Source: Alkaliphilus hydrothermalis
GTDB taxonomy: Bacteria > Bacillota > Clostridia > Peptostreptococcales > Natronincolaceae
NCBI RefSeq assembly: GCF_016908555.1
Contig: NZ_JAFBEE010000015.1
Coordinates: 9,785 to 73,784 of the forward strand
Reading direction: 5' to 3'
DNA: 64,000 nucleotides
The translations under genes and the position numbers were made by a program. Below the pieces are notes generated by a model, which was given only the letters and a program-made list of their open reading frames with translations, ran no database searches and was not told the DNA's origin. Position 1 is the stretch's first letter. Every line of letters begins with the position of its first letter. Shown piece by piece: positions 33,949 to 42,997 of the stretch.

Positions 33949-34779
33949 TTATTTAACTAATGAAAGAATAACAATGATGCCACCGATCCCCCAGGTATAG
34001 AAGGAAAAATAATAAAGCTTTTCTTTTTTTATGAAGTTAATTAAAGCTCTAATGGCAAATACTCCTGACAAGAAGGCAGATAGAATTCCTGCCACTAAAA
34101 TACCAGAGGTCAAATCCCCTAGACCTAACGATAAGGCATCCTTTACCTCAAAAGCCGTCGCTCCGAGGATAGCTGGGATGGAGATCAAGAAGGAGAATTT
34201 AGTGGCAAGTTCCTTATTAAACCCCCTCAATAAAGATCCAACAATAGTAGATCCGGAACGGGAAATGCCAGGAGTAATGGCCATACCTTGGAAGATACCA
34301 ACAATCACAGCATCCAGCCACTTCATATTATGGATATTCCTTTTGCCAGAATGAACCTTTTCCGCAAACCAAAGGAGGGTACCAGTAATCATAAGGGCAA
34401 CACCAATAATCAATTGGGAAGTATAGAAGCTTTCAAAGACATCCCCAAAGAAAAATCCCATAAGTCCAGTAGGGATGGTGGCAATCATAATATAAAGCCC
34501 CAATTTGCGATATTCATTATCGAACTTTAGACCCCTGCCAGTCAGTAACTCCACTGTCATTTTCAAATATTCCAGTACAATATTAAAGATATCCTTACTA
34601 TAAATGAAGAATACAGAGATTAAAGTACCGAAATGTAACATTACAGTTAAAAACAAGACCTTATCCTCTGGAACATTTAAGAGGCTTTGGGTAACTGCCA
34701 AATGACCAGAGCTACTAACGGGTAAAAACTCCGTCAGACCTTGTGCAATTCCTAAGATTATTGCTTTAAAGATATTCAT
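33949..34779 (-). CDS. uppP: Undecaprenyl-diphosphatase
   Basis: 276 residues from ATG 34779, with AAAGGAGGTGATC just upstream on its strand; the frame up to 34839 has no site. GIAQGLTEFLPVSSSGHLAV and the second signature ITPGISRSGSTIVGSLLRGF are the two active-site motifs of UppP/BacA, and about eight membrane segments are visible. It dephosphorylates undecaprenyl pyrophosphate to recycle the lipid carrier for wall synthesis, and excess gives bacitracin tolerance. It is a single gene. Confidence 0.95.
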   Translation of the reverse strand: MNIFKAIILGIAQGLTEFLPVSSSGHLAVTQSLLNVPEDKVLFLTVMLHFGTLISVFFIYSKDIFNIVLEYLKMTVELLTGRGLKFDNEYRKLGLYIMIATIPTGLMGFFFGDVFESFYTSQLIIGVALMITGTLLWFAEKVHSGKRNIHNMKWLDAVIVGIFQGMAITPGISRSGSTIVGSLLRGFNKELATKFSFLISIPAILGATAFEVKDALSLGLGDLTSGILVAGILSAFLSGVFAIRALINFIKKEKLYYFSFYTWGIGGIIVILSLVK

Positions 34780-35043
34780 GAGATCACCTCCTTTAAAAGT
34801 ATATTCACAAATCAGGATTATAAAACAAAAAAGAAGCAAATCACGATTTAAAAAATTATCCTACAATATTGGCTTTTCAGAGGAAGGGTTGTAATGTAAT
34901 ATATATGTATGACCCTGCTACTTTAATTGGTGTCCAATGGTCTATGGCTGTCTAGGACAATGGAAGTAGTTATAAGGCTTTAATTTATTCAACAACTAAA
35001 TAAAATAATTATTATGATATCTTCATAAGAAGGGAGAAAAGCT

Positions 35044-36486
35044 ATGGAAACCTATAAAATATACATTGACGGAACATGGGTAACAGCAGATGAAGGAAGC
35101 AACCTAGAAGTACATAATCCCGCTACTGGAGAATTAATCGCAAACGTGCCAAATGGCGGAGAAAAAGAAACTAAAGAGGCAATTGAAGCCGCCCACCAAG
35201 CCTTTACAGAATGGTCAGCGGTGCCAGCCAATATACGGAGTGGATATCTAAGAAGGGTATACCAATTAATGATGGAGAGACAAAATGAAATCGCAAGGGT
35301 CATGACCCTAGAGCAGGGAAAACCCCTTAAGGAGGCCATCGGCGAAGTTCATTATGCAGCAGGATTTTTAGACTGGTACGCAGAGGAAGCAAAAAGAATC
35401 TATGGAGAAACAATACCAGCATGGAGTCCCAACAAACGATTGATGGTACTTAAACAACCTGTGGGTGTCGTAGCAGCCATCACCCCTTGGAATTTTCCTG
35501 CAGCCATGATTACACGAAAAATTGCTCCAGCCTTAGCAGCTGGATGTACAGTTGTCCTAAAGCCAGCATCCCAAACACCCCTTACAGCCATCAAGCTATT
35601 TGAAATCTTTGAGGAGGCAGGTATCCCAAAAGGGGTTGTTAATTTAGTGACGGGTTCTGCTCAAAAGATAGGAAAAGCCCTAATGGAAGACACTAGGGTT
35701 AGAAAATTAACCTTTACAGGCTCTACAGAAGTAGGCAAAAAATTGATGGAGCAATCAGCCCAAACCGTCAAGAAGGTATCATTGGAGTTAGGAGGACATG
35801 CCCCTCTGATTGTTTTTGAAGATGCGGACTTAGACAAAGCTGTAGAAGGAGCCTTAGCTTCAAAATTACGAAACTGTGGTCAGACTTGTATTTCATCAAA
35901 TCGCTTCTATGTTCATCACAAGATCAAAGAAGTCTTTATCGAAAAATTAAAGGAAAAACTAAAGGATTTCAAAGTTGGAAATGGAATGGAGGAGGGGGTA
36001 GAAGTTGGGCCCCTCATCGATGGCAAAAGCTTTGAGCGAATCAAAGCACAAATAAATGATGCAGTAGCAAAAGGAGCAAAAATTGAATTCGGAGGTAAAG
36101 CAGAACATAATGGCATCACCCAACAGGGGGGATACTTTATAGTTCCAACCCTATTGTCAAATGTAACTGGCGAAATGCTGGTGACGAAGGAAGAAACCTT
36201 TGGACCAGTAATCCCTGTCATTACCTTCGAAACCGATGAAGAAGTCATTAAAATGGCCAATGATACCAACTATGGTTTAGCAGCATATTTCTTTACTGAA
36301 TCCCTATCCAGAAGTATGAGGGTAGCAGAAAAACTAGAGTTTGGAATTATAGGCATCAACGATGGAAAAACCTCCACGCCACAAGCCCCCTTTGGTGGAT
36401 ATAAGGAAAGTGGAATAGGACGTGAGGGTGGCCATTATGGACTAGAGGAATTCTTAGAAGTCAAATATATTTCGATGGAAATTTAA
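35044..36486 (+). CDS. gabD: Succinate-semialdehyde dehydrogenase-like aldehyde dehydrogenase
   Basis: 480 residues from ATG 35044 with AGAAGGGAG upstream. AITPWNFPAAMITRKIAPAL and VLKPASQTPLTA form the cofactor site, FTGSTEVGK the nucleotide-binding loop, LELGGHAPLIVF carries the general-base glutamate, and GQTCISSNRF the catalytic C282. The C-terminal PQAPFGGYKESGIGREGG is typical of the GabD branch. It oxidises succinate semialdehyde, or a similar aldehyde, to the acid. No GABA genes are adjacent, so the in vivo substrate is uncertain. Confidence 0.85.
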   Translation: METYKIYIDGTWVTADEGSNLEVHNPATGELIANVPNGGEKETKEAIEAAHQAFTEWSAVPANIRSGYLRRVYQLMMERQNEIARVMTLEQGKPLKEAIGEVHYAAGFLDWYAEEAKRIYGETIPAWSPNKRLMVLKQPVGVVAAITPWNFPAAMITRKIAPALAAGCTVVLKPASQTPLTAIKLFEIFEEAGIPKGVVNLVTGSAQKIGKALMEDTRVRKLTFTGSTEVGKKLMEQSAQTVKKVSLELGGHAPLIVFEDADLDKAVEGALASKLRNCGQTCISSNRFYVHHKIKEVFIEKLKEKLKDFKVGNGMEEGVEVGPLIDGKSFERIKAQINDAVAKGAKIEFGGKAEHNGITQQGGYFIVPTLLSNVTGEMLVTKEETFGPVIPVITFETDEEVIKMANDTNYGLAAYFFTESLSRSMRVAEKLEFGIIGINDGKTSTPQAPFGGYKESGIGREGGHYGLEEFLEVKYISMEI

Positions 36487-36494
36487 TAAATAAA

Positions 36495-36532
36495 GAGGTT
36501 AAGGGGACTTCGTAAAGCTCCTTAACCTCCTT
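36495..36532. terminator. Terminator between gabD and namA, possibly bidirectional
   Basis: GAGGTTAAGG pairs perfectly with CCTTAACCTC. The minus-strand side is T-rich (TTTATTTATT), the plus side less so. Confidence 0.7.
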
Positions 36533-36622
36533 ATTAAGTTGTTTGAATAAAATACTTTTTAGTCCCTTACCGACTCGGAGACATTTTCTTCTGGTCTTTG
36601 CACCCTTAACGGCTTGCTTATC

Positions 36623-37645
36623 CTATAACTTAGACCTTTCATACTGCCGAGGCCATTCAATTTCCGCCCCCAACTCCTTAGCCGCCTGCAGAGGCCAGTA
36701 GGGATTTCTTAGAAGCTCCCTTCCTAGATACACCATATCTCCTCTACCGTTGGAAACAATCTCTTCTGCCATTAAAGGAGAAGTAATCAGCCCTCCAGCA
36801 ATCGTAGGAATACCTGTAAGTTTTTTTATTGTTTCAGAAAAAGTTATTTGATAGCCTGGGTAGGTGTTTATGGTAGCAGACACCACTGCACCAGAGCTCA
36901 CATTCACTAAATCTATTCCGTATTCCTTCGTCAGATTAATCAATTCCGCCACATCTTCAGGATGATTTCCGGCTTCATCATAATCCTCAGCAGAAACTCT
37001 AAGAATCAGTGGATAATCCTCACCCAATACTTCTCTTATCGCCTCTATAATCTCCCTCAAGAATCTAGCACGATTCTCTGGATTTCCACCATACTCATCC
37101 TTCCGTTGATTAGATAATGGAGATAAAAATTCATTAATCAAATAACCATGGGCACCGTGGATTTCAATGATATCAAAACCAGCCTCTTTTGATCGTCTAG
37201 CGGCCTGCTTAAATGCTTCAACTATTCCTTTGATTTCACTCTTAGATAATTCATGGGGGACTGGATAATCTTTACTAAAGGCAATGGCACTGGGGGCAAC
37301 GCAGGTTTCAGTTGGAACATTCCCTTTTCGGCCAACATGGGCCAATTGAATACCTACCCTACTGCCATATCTTCTACATTGGTCTACAATGGATTTTAAT
37401 CCAGCTATATGCTCGTCCTCCCAAATGCCTAAGTCCTTAGATGAAATACGTCCTCTTGGTTCTACAGCGGTTGCTTCAATAATAATTAGTCCAACACCAC
37501 CGACGGCACGGCTAGCATAATGGGTGGTGTGCCAATCCTGCACATAACCCTTCTCATCAGCACTATATTGGCACATGGGGGCCATTACAATACGGTTTTT
37601 CAATGATAAATTTTTAAAACTCATAGGAGAAAATAAGTTTGCCAT
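36623..37645 (-). CDS. namA: Old yellow enzyme-type NADPH dehydrogenase (NamA/YqjM)
   Basis: 340 residues, with AAGAAGGGATGATG upstream of ATG 37645 on its strand. FSPMSFKNLSLKNRIVMAPMCQYSA is the typical YqjM opening with the flavin-tuning cysteine; IQLAHVGRKG, FDIIEIHGAHGYLINEFLSP and MVYLGRELLRNPYWPL complete the FMN barrel. It reduces activated double bonds of enals and enones with NADPH. Length is normal. It is a monocistronic gene, convergent with gabD. Confidence 0.92.
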   Translation of the reverse strand: MANLFSPMSFKNLSLKNRIVMAPMCQYSADEKGYVQDWHTTHYASRAVGGVGLIIIEATAVEPRGRISSKDLGIWEDEHIAGLKSIVDQCRRYGSRVGIQLAHVGRKGNVPTETCVAPSAIAFSKDYPVPHELSKSEIKGIVEAFKQAARRSKEAGFDIIEIHGAHGYLINEFLSPLSNQRKDEYGGNPENRARFLREIIEAIREVLGEDYPLILRVSAEDYDEAGNHPEDVAELINLTKEYGIDLVNVSSGAVVSATINTYPGYQITFSETIKKLTGIPTIAGGLITSPLMAEEIVSNGRGDMVYLGRELLRNPYWPLQAAKELGAEIEWPRQYERSKL

Positions 37646-37803
37646 ACATCATCATCCCTTCTTAAGACTAAAGATACTATAAATAAATTACCCAATCCCA
37701 AAAGGTAATAACCAATAATTACACTACTAAAGACTAAAGACAGACTTATATTCCAAATAATATAGGCAATAATAAAAGTAATTGAGACAAAGGAGCTGAT
37801 AAA

Positions 37804-38481
37804 ATGCTGATTATGTTTGTAAGAGCTTTTATATTATATTTCCTAGTTGTGGTAGTAATGAGAATGATGGGAAAAAGACAAATAGCTCAAATGCAGCCCT
37901 TTGAACTGGTTATTACATTACTGATTGCAGAACTGGCAGCTACTCCAATGGAAAACGCCTCAATTCCATTGCTCAATGGAGTTATTCCAATTCTCACATT
38001 GCTTTCGGTTCAAGTGATTGTATCCTATCTTTCCATTAAAAGCGAAACCATCAGTAATATAATCTGTGGAAAGCCAAGTATACTCATTAGTAAAGGGGTA
38101 GTAGATCAATCGGAGCTCAGAAGACTTAGAATTAACATGAACGACCTACTGGAGCAATTGAGATTAAAGGATTATCCCAATATTAGTGATGTCGAGTATT
38201 GCATTATGGAGACCAACGGTGATATTAGTGTTATTCCCAAGACTGGCAAAGCTCAAGTATCCTTAGAAGATTTAAATATATCAAAACAACAGGAGCAATT
38301 ACCAGTGACCTTAATACTCGATGGGCAGTTGTTGAGTAAAAACTTGATGAATGCTGGTTTCAACGAAGATTGGTTAGAGCAGCAACTAAGAAAGCATAAG
38401 ATTGATAAAATAGATGAAGTATTTTTTGCATTTCTGACCTCGAGTAAAGAGTTTCATCTTCAAAAAAAGCAGATATCATAA
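37804..38481 (+). CDS. DUF421 (YetF/YcaP family) membrane protein
   Basis: 225 residues from ATG 37804 with AAAGGAG upstream. Three membrane segments lie in the first about 85 residues (with GKRQIAQMQPFELVITLLIAELAATPME), followed by the soluble DUF421 domain: LLEQLRLKDYPNISDVEYCIMETNGDISVIPK. Such proteins are common in spore formers, some tied to germination or spore envelope. It is 24 bp before a DUF4363 gene, a frequent pairing. Function is unknown. Confidence 0.9.
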   Translation: MLIMFVRAFILYFLVVVVMRMMGKRQIAQMQPFELVITLLIAELAATPMENASIPLLNGVIPILTLLSVQVIVSYLSIKSETISNIICGKPSILISKGVVDQSELRRLRINMNDLLEQLRLKDYPNISDVEYCIMETNGDISVIPKTGKAQVSLEDLNISKQQEQLPVTLILDGQLLSKNLMNAGFNEDWLEQQLRKHKIDKIDEVFFAFLTSSKEFHLQKKQIS

Positions 38482-38505
38482 GAATCATCAAGGAGGAAAT
38501 ATGAT

Positions 38506-38886
38506 ATGAAGGTTGTAATCATTACAATTGTTATACTGGCACTATTTTTAGGTGGTGCCTTCTACTTCGCTGAATACATAAATATAAATAGTGGAAAAAT
38601 GCTCAACAATATAGACAGGTTAGATCAAGCTGTATTGGCGGAAGATTGGGAATCTGCACAAACACAATTGCAGGAAATAGAAAGAGACTGGATTAAAATA
38701 CTCAAGGTCTATGAGGTAATTCTTGAACACTATGATTTAGATGAGATTAATAAAACTTTAGTCAAAATTGAAAAGTACATTGAAGTAGAGGAAAAAAACC
38801 TTACGTTAGGGGAAATATCGCAATTAAAATTCGTAGTTGAGACTATTAAAGAAAGGGAAGTCTTTAGTATATCAAATTTATTTTAG
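38506..38886 (+). CDS. DUF4363 family membrane-anchored protein
   Basis: 126 residues from ATG 38506 with AAGGAGG upstream. One N-terminal membrane segment (about 2-22) is followed by a helical extracytoplasmic part (LDQAVLAEDWESAQTQLQEIERDW). It matches the DUF4363 pattern and is co-transcribed with the DUF421 protein, so the two likely act together in the envelope. Function is unknown. Confidence 0.8.
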   Translation: MKVVIITIVILALFLGGAFYFAEYININSGKMLNNIDRLDQAVLAEDWESAQTQLQEIERDWIKILKVYEVILEHYDLDEINKTLVKIEKYIEVEEKNLTLGEISQLKFVVETIKEREVFSISNLF

Positions 38887-38896
38887 TTTGAAATTT

Positions 38897-38936
38897 AAAG
38901 GTTGCAAGAAGAACTATACTTCGTGTAACCTTTTTT
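38897..38936 (+). terminator. Terminator after the DUF421/DUF4363 operon
   Basis: AAAGGTT..CA pairs with TG..AACCTTTT and is followed by a T-run. Confidence 0.75.
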
Positions 38937-39066
38937 GATCTTTTAAATATCCCCTTTACCCATCGTCCGTAAAATTATACAATAGAAGGAGAACTCTAGA
39001 ATAACGATCAGTTTTAAAAAATTAGATATATGCAAAAAAAATTAAAGATTACATGAGAGGAGAAGG

Positions 39067-40251
39067 ATGGAATTGAATACGCAAGAAAAAAGCCTCCAAC
39101 TACATAAGGAGGCAGTGGGGAAAATAAGTATTAATTCGAAGGTAAAGATAGAAACAAGAGAAGACCTCAGCCTAGCCTATACACCAGGAGTAGCAGAACC
39201 CTGTAGAGCTATTCACCAAGAAAAATCAAAGGTATACACCTACACATCAAAGGGAAATTTAGTTGCAGTGGTTTCCGATGGAAGTGCTGTACTAGGATTA
39301 GGAGATATTGGACCTGAGGCTGCGATGCCTGTGATGGAGGGTAAGGCAATTTTATTTAAGAGTTTTGCCAACGTAGATGCCTTCCCAATTTGCTTAGATA
39401 CCAAGGATGTAGATGAAATTATTAAAACAGTAAAGTACTTAGCCCCTACTTTTGGGGGGATCAACCTAGAGGATATAGCTGCCCCTAGATGCTTTGAGAT
39501 TGAAGAAAAGTTAAAAAATATCTTAGATATACCTGTTTTTCATGATGATCAACATGGAACAGCAATCGTAGTGCTTGCAGGGCTAATTAATGCATTAAAG
39601 GTGGTTAACAAAAAATTTGAAGAAATTAAAGTCGTGATTAATGGAGCGGGATCTGCTGGGATTGCCATAGGGAAACTGCTTTTAAATGTTGGAGTACAAG
39701 ATATTCTTCTACTAAATAGAGAAGGAATCATTTACGAAGGAGCACCTGGAAACAATCCATATCAAGAGGAAATGGCGAAGAAAATAAATCGTCAGCAGAC
39801 AAAAGGAAAATTAGACGTAGCTATGGAGGGGGCAGATGTATTTATCGGAGTTTCAGCTCCAAATGTAGTGACAAAGGAAATGGTTCAATCGATGGAGGAT
39901 AACGGCATTGTCTTTGCAATGACAAATCCGATACCAGAGATAATGCCAGACCTTGCAAAGGAAGGTGGAGCAAAGGTAATTGGAACAGGTAGATCTGATT
40001 TTCCAAATCAAATTAATAATGTGTTAGCCTTTCCTGGGATATTCAGAGGAGCTTTAGATGTAAGGGCATCAGAGATACATGAAGAAATGAAGGTGGCAGC
40101 AGCCTACGCTATCGCTGGAATTATAGAGGAAAAGGAACTACGCCCTGAATATGTCATACCAGACCCCTTCGATAAAAGAATTGTAGAAAGGGTAGCAAAA
40201 GCAGTGGCAGAAACCGCCATCAAAACAGGTGTTGCAAGAAAAAAAGATTAA
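39067..40251 (+). CDS. NAD(P)-dependent malic enzyme
   Basis: 394 residues from ATG 39067 with GAGGAG upstream. The malic N-terminal domain carries LAYTPGVAEPCRAI and GSAVLGLGDIGPEAAMPVMEGK; INLEDIAAPRCFEIE and FHDDQHGTAIVVLAGL give the metal and substrate sites; the NAD domain has VINGAGSAGIAIGKLL. It decarboxylates malate to pyruvate, reducing NAD(P). This is the short bacterial form without the phosphotransacetylase-like tail. Confidence 0.94.
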   Translation: MELNTQEKSLQLHKEAVGKISINSKVKIETREDLSLAYTPGVAEPCRAIHQEKSKVYTYTSKGNLVAVVSDGSAVLGLGDIGPEAAMPVMEGKAILFKSFANVDAFPICLDTKDVDEIIKTVKYLAPTFGGINLEDIAAPRCFEIEEKLKNILDIPVFHDDQHGTAIVVLAGLINALKVVNKKFEEIKVVINGAGSAGIAIGKLLLNVGVQDILLLNREGIIYEGAPGNNPYQEEMAKKINRQQTKGKLDVAMEGADVFIGVSAPNVVTKEMVQSMEDNGIVFAMTNPIPEIMPDLAKEGGAKVIGTGRSDFPNQINNVLAFPGIFRGALDVRASEIHEEMKVAAAYAIAGIIEEKELRPEYVIPDPFDKRIVERVAKAVAETAIKTGVARKKD

Positions 40252-40330
40252 TATTAAAGGCATCCAGTGGAAACAATATACCCTAAAGGAGTTAAATAAC
40301 TTCTAAAAAAGAAATGAAGGAGTGTTTAGA

Positions 40331-40513
40331 ATGGATGCCAAAAGAGCTCAAGATATTATTGAATCTAATGATAAAATCCAAGTACAATACAACGGTCAAT
40401 CTATCTGGATTGCAGGAGTAAACCCATCAAAGAATACAGCGAATATTAAAACTAATATCTTTGATCAAGAGACAAGGGAAGTTTCTTTAAATGAATTAAA
40501 GGAAGTACACTAA
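40331..40513 (+). CDS. sspH: H-type small acid-soluble spore protein
   Basis: 60 residues from ATG 40331, with AAGGAGTG 7 bases upstream; the GTG at 40322 lies inside that site. MDAKRAQDIIESNDKIQVQYNGQSIWI and a C-terminal LNELKEV match SspH, a minor spore-core protein made in the forespore. It shows that the organism belongs to an endospore-forming lineage. No clear forespore sigma-G promoter was found in the short gap behind malic enzyme. Confidence 0.88.
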   Translation: MDAKRAQDIIESNDKIQVQYNGQSIWIAGVNPSKNTANIKTNIFDQETREVSLNELKEVH

Positions 40514-40555
40514 TATAGTTCATTAATATTAATAAAAACAATTAATTAATAAAAA

Positions 40556-40593
40556 CAATTAAGGGATATAGTTCATGCTATATCCCTTAATTG
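40556..40593. terminator. Strong hairpin after sspH
   Basis: CAATTAAGGGATATAG and CTATATCCCTTAATTG form a perfect 16-bp stem with a 6-base loop. A short direct repeat (AATAAAAACAATTA) precedes it. Confidence 0.75.
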
Positions 40594-40892
40594 TTGAAAA
40601 GGATCATACTAGTTTATGGGTTTTTTGTACTACAGTAGTCGCTAATATTTCCTCGGTAGAAGCAGAATCTTTTTTATGGAATAGCAGTAATACTTACTAT
40701 AACTTTCTTCTATGATACTACTACCTGTCATTAGTATTTACAATCAATTGCAGTACATATAGGAGCAACCTCCGTAGCAATATAACAAAGGTACAGAATA
40801 TATGTAAGCTCTGCTGATGATTAATAGAATATTGCGCCCTGGTTAAATCTAAATATTCTAAATAAACAAACTTTATTATTTAATAAAATTTA
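40594..40892. other. Gap upstream of the peroxiredoxin gene
   Basis: About 300 bp with no credible ORF or known RNA. A TTTATTA/TAATAAA palindrome at 40872-40887 lies just before the likely promoter and may be an operator. Confidence 0.3.
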
Positions 40893-40922
40893 TTGTTTAA
40901 GAAATATCAGCTGGGCTATATA
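40893..40922 (+). promoter_or_regulatory. Candidate promoter of the peroxiredoxin gene
   Basis: TTGTTT, 18 bases, TATATA, about 45 bp upstream of the start codon. Confidence 0.45.
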
Positions 40923-40966
40923 TAGACTAAATCAAACAAAAGTTAAAATTATAGGAGGTACATAAA

Positions 40967-41506
40967 ATGGCAGAAAGAATGGTAGGTTTAAAAGCACCAA
41001 GTTTTGAAATGAACACAGTTGATGGAGAAGGTAAAAACTTTGGAAGGGTATCGTTAGAAGATTATAAAGGAAAATGGTTAGTAATGTTCTTCTATCCACT
41101 TGACTTCACATTTGTTTGCCCAACGGAAATCAGAGGGTACAACACTAAAATAGATGAGTTCAAAAAGTTAGGAGCAGAAATCCTTGGAGTAAGTACTGAC
41201 AGTGAGCATTCCCATAAAGCATGGATTAATGCAGCAGAAGCCCATGGAGGATTAGGAAAACTAGCCTTCCCATTAGCATCTGATATGACTCAAAGAGTAG
41301 CTAGAGACTATGGAATATTAGTTGAAGAAGCAGGAATCGCCCTAAGAGGATTATTCATCATCGACCCAGAGGGAGTTCTAAGATACTCAGTAGTACATGA
41401 CTTAAATGTTGGAAGAAGTGTAGATGAAACTCTAAGAGTATTACAAGCCCTTAAGCATGGTGGTCTATGCCCAATAGATTGGCAACCAGGTGAAGAAACA
41501 TTATAA
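40967..41506 (+). CDS. Typical 2-Cys peroxiredoxin (AhpC/Prx)
   Basis: 179 residues from ATG 40967 after AGGAGGT. The peroxidatic cysteine is C51 in FTFVCPTEI, preceded by FFYPLDFT; the resolving cysteine is C168 in GGLCPIDW near the C terminus. It reduces hydrogen peroxide and organic peroxides with thioredoxin or AhpF-type donors; neither is encoded nearby. It stands alone with its own terminator. Confidence 0.94.
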   Translation: MAERMVGLKAPSFEMNTVDGEGKNFGRVSLEDYKGKWLVMFFYPLDFTFVCPTEIRGYNTKIDEFKKLGAEILGVSTDSEHSHKAWINAAEAHGGLGKLAFPLASDMTQRVARDYGILVEEAGIALRGLFIIDPEGVLRYSVVHDLNVGRSVDETLRVLQALKHGGLCPIDWQPGEETL

Positions 41507-41557
41507 TTTCTTTCCCATAGTATTTTTTATCTTTTGATTCAGTAAATTAGTTATAGC

Positions 41558-41608
41558 AAAAACCAGTTACCTAATGTATTCTAAATACATCTAGGTAACT
41601 GGTTTTTC
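41558..41608 (+). terminator. Terminator after the peroxiredoxin gene
   Basis: AAAACCAGTTACCTA and TAGGTAACTGGTTTT form a perfect 15-bp stem, with an inner ATGTATT/AATACAT pairing, followed by T-rich DNA. Confidence 0.85.
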
Positions 41609-41783
41609 TTTATTTCCAATATTCGATTCTTTAACAAATATCATAATTATGTTAACATCAAACTAGATAAATAAATCATAAGCCTAAAAATTAACATTAA
41701 ATTACTGATTTAATATTAATCGACATTTAAAATTAATTTTATTATTTAACCAATATCATACCATCAACGAAGGGAATAATCAT

Positions 41784-42848
41784 ATGATAGAAAAAGAGCA
41801 AATAGTAATTGACCTACTTAAATGGTTCAAACAAAACAAAAGATGGATGCCTTGGCGAGAAACCAAGAATCCCTACTATATATGGATATCAGAAATTATG
41901 CTACAGCAAACAAGAGTAGAAACAGTAATAGACTATTATACCCGTTTCATAGAGAGATTTCCTACAATAGAAGACCTAGCAGCAGCAACGGAAGAAGATG
42001 TTTTAAAAAGCTGGGAGGGGTTAGGTTATTACTCAAGGGGGCGGAATCTCCACAAGGCAGCAAAGGTGATTCTCGAAAAACACCAAGGTATTGTCCCCAG
42101 TACCTATAAGGAAATCATCAAGATACCAGGAATAGGACCCTATACAGCTGGGGCAGTTCTAAGTATTGCATACAATCAACCTGTCCCTGCCATCGACGGA
42201 AACGTAATGCGGGTATATAGCCGGTTGTATAATATATCAAAGGACATAATGGCAAAAGAAACAGTAGAGGAAGTTCGACAAAGGGTGGAGGTAATGATGC
42301 CCGATGGTTACTGTGGGGACTTCAGCGAAGCCCTAATGGAACTGGGGGCCACCATATGTACCCCTAAAAACTATAAATGTGAGGCATGTCCAATAAGAGA
42401 TTATTGTAGAGCAAAAGAACAAAATCTACAAGAACAATTACCTGTTAGAATCATCAAAACCAAAGTCACCCAACATAACAAGGCTGTCCTATGGATAGAA
42501 GACAAAATTCATAACCAAATCTTAGTCAAGAAAAACAAAGACTCAGGTCTCTTGGCAGGAATGTGGGTTTTACCAACCTTAGACCTAGAGAAAAAGAGTA
42601 AAGCTGTGGAGGATGTGCAACAGGTAATAGATGAAAAGACTGATAGTTTAAAGGGTGTTACCATAGAAGAATACGTAGGTGAAAGTAAGCACGTCTTCAC
42701 CCACCAGAAATGGCAGATATCAATCTTTAGGGGAGTTTGTACAAATCATGAAGACTTAAGAGATACAGAATTTCAATGGGTTAGTAAGGGACAGCTCAAG
42801 GATTTGGCTTTTCCTACGGTGTACATCAAAATCATCTCTGTCTCTTGA
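41784..42848 (+). CDS. mutY: A/G-specific adenine DNA glycosylase
   Basis: 354 residues from ATG 41784. WMPWRETKNPYYIWISEIMLQQTRVETV contains the catalytic glutamate; IPGIGPYTAGAVLSIAYNQPVPAIDGNVMRV is the helix-hairpin-helix plus catalytic aspartate; CTPKNYKCEACPIRDYC provides the four cysteines of the 4Fe-4S cluster. The C-terminal NUDIX-like part (about 225-350) reads 8-oxoG. It removes adenine opposite 8-oxoguanine. The TGA stop lies in the first bases of a truncated structured repeat (42844-42892). Confidence 0.94.
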   Translation: MIEKEQIVIDLLKWFKQNKRWMPWRETKNPYYIWISEIMLQQTRVETVIDYYTRFIERFPTIEDLAAATEEDVLKSWEGLGYYSRGRNLHKAAKVILEKHQGIVPSTYKEIIKIPGIGPYTAGAVLSIAYNQPVPAIDGNVMRVYSRLYNISKDIMAKETVEEVRQRVEVMMPDGYCGDFSEALMELGATICTPKNYKCEACPIRDYCRAKEQNLQEQLPVRIIKTKVTQHNKAVLWIEDKIHNQILVKKNKDSGLLAGMWVLPTLDLEKKSKAVEDVQQVIDEKTDSLKGVTIEEYVGESKHVFTHQKWQISIFRGVCTNHEDLRDTEFQWVSKGQLKDLAFPTVYIKIISVS

Positions 42849-42892
42849 AAAGTCACCATCTTCTGCGTCGCTGCAAACACCTAGCACCCTTG
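42844..42892. repeat. Structured dispersed repeat, truncated copy D
   Basis: CTTGAAAAGTC, then CATCTTCTGCGTCGCTGC and CACCTAGCACCCTTG, match the left half of the 25806 repeat with a few changes. The right half is missing. It contributes the mutY stop codon. Confidence 0.75.
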
Positions 42893-42997
42893 TCAATTTT
42901 CATAACAAACGACCAAAATTTTGTGCAGGATGACAATAGCCCTCGGAGAAATAATATATTACAATATTATTAGATAAGAAAGAGGGAGGAATAGAAG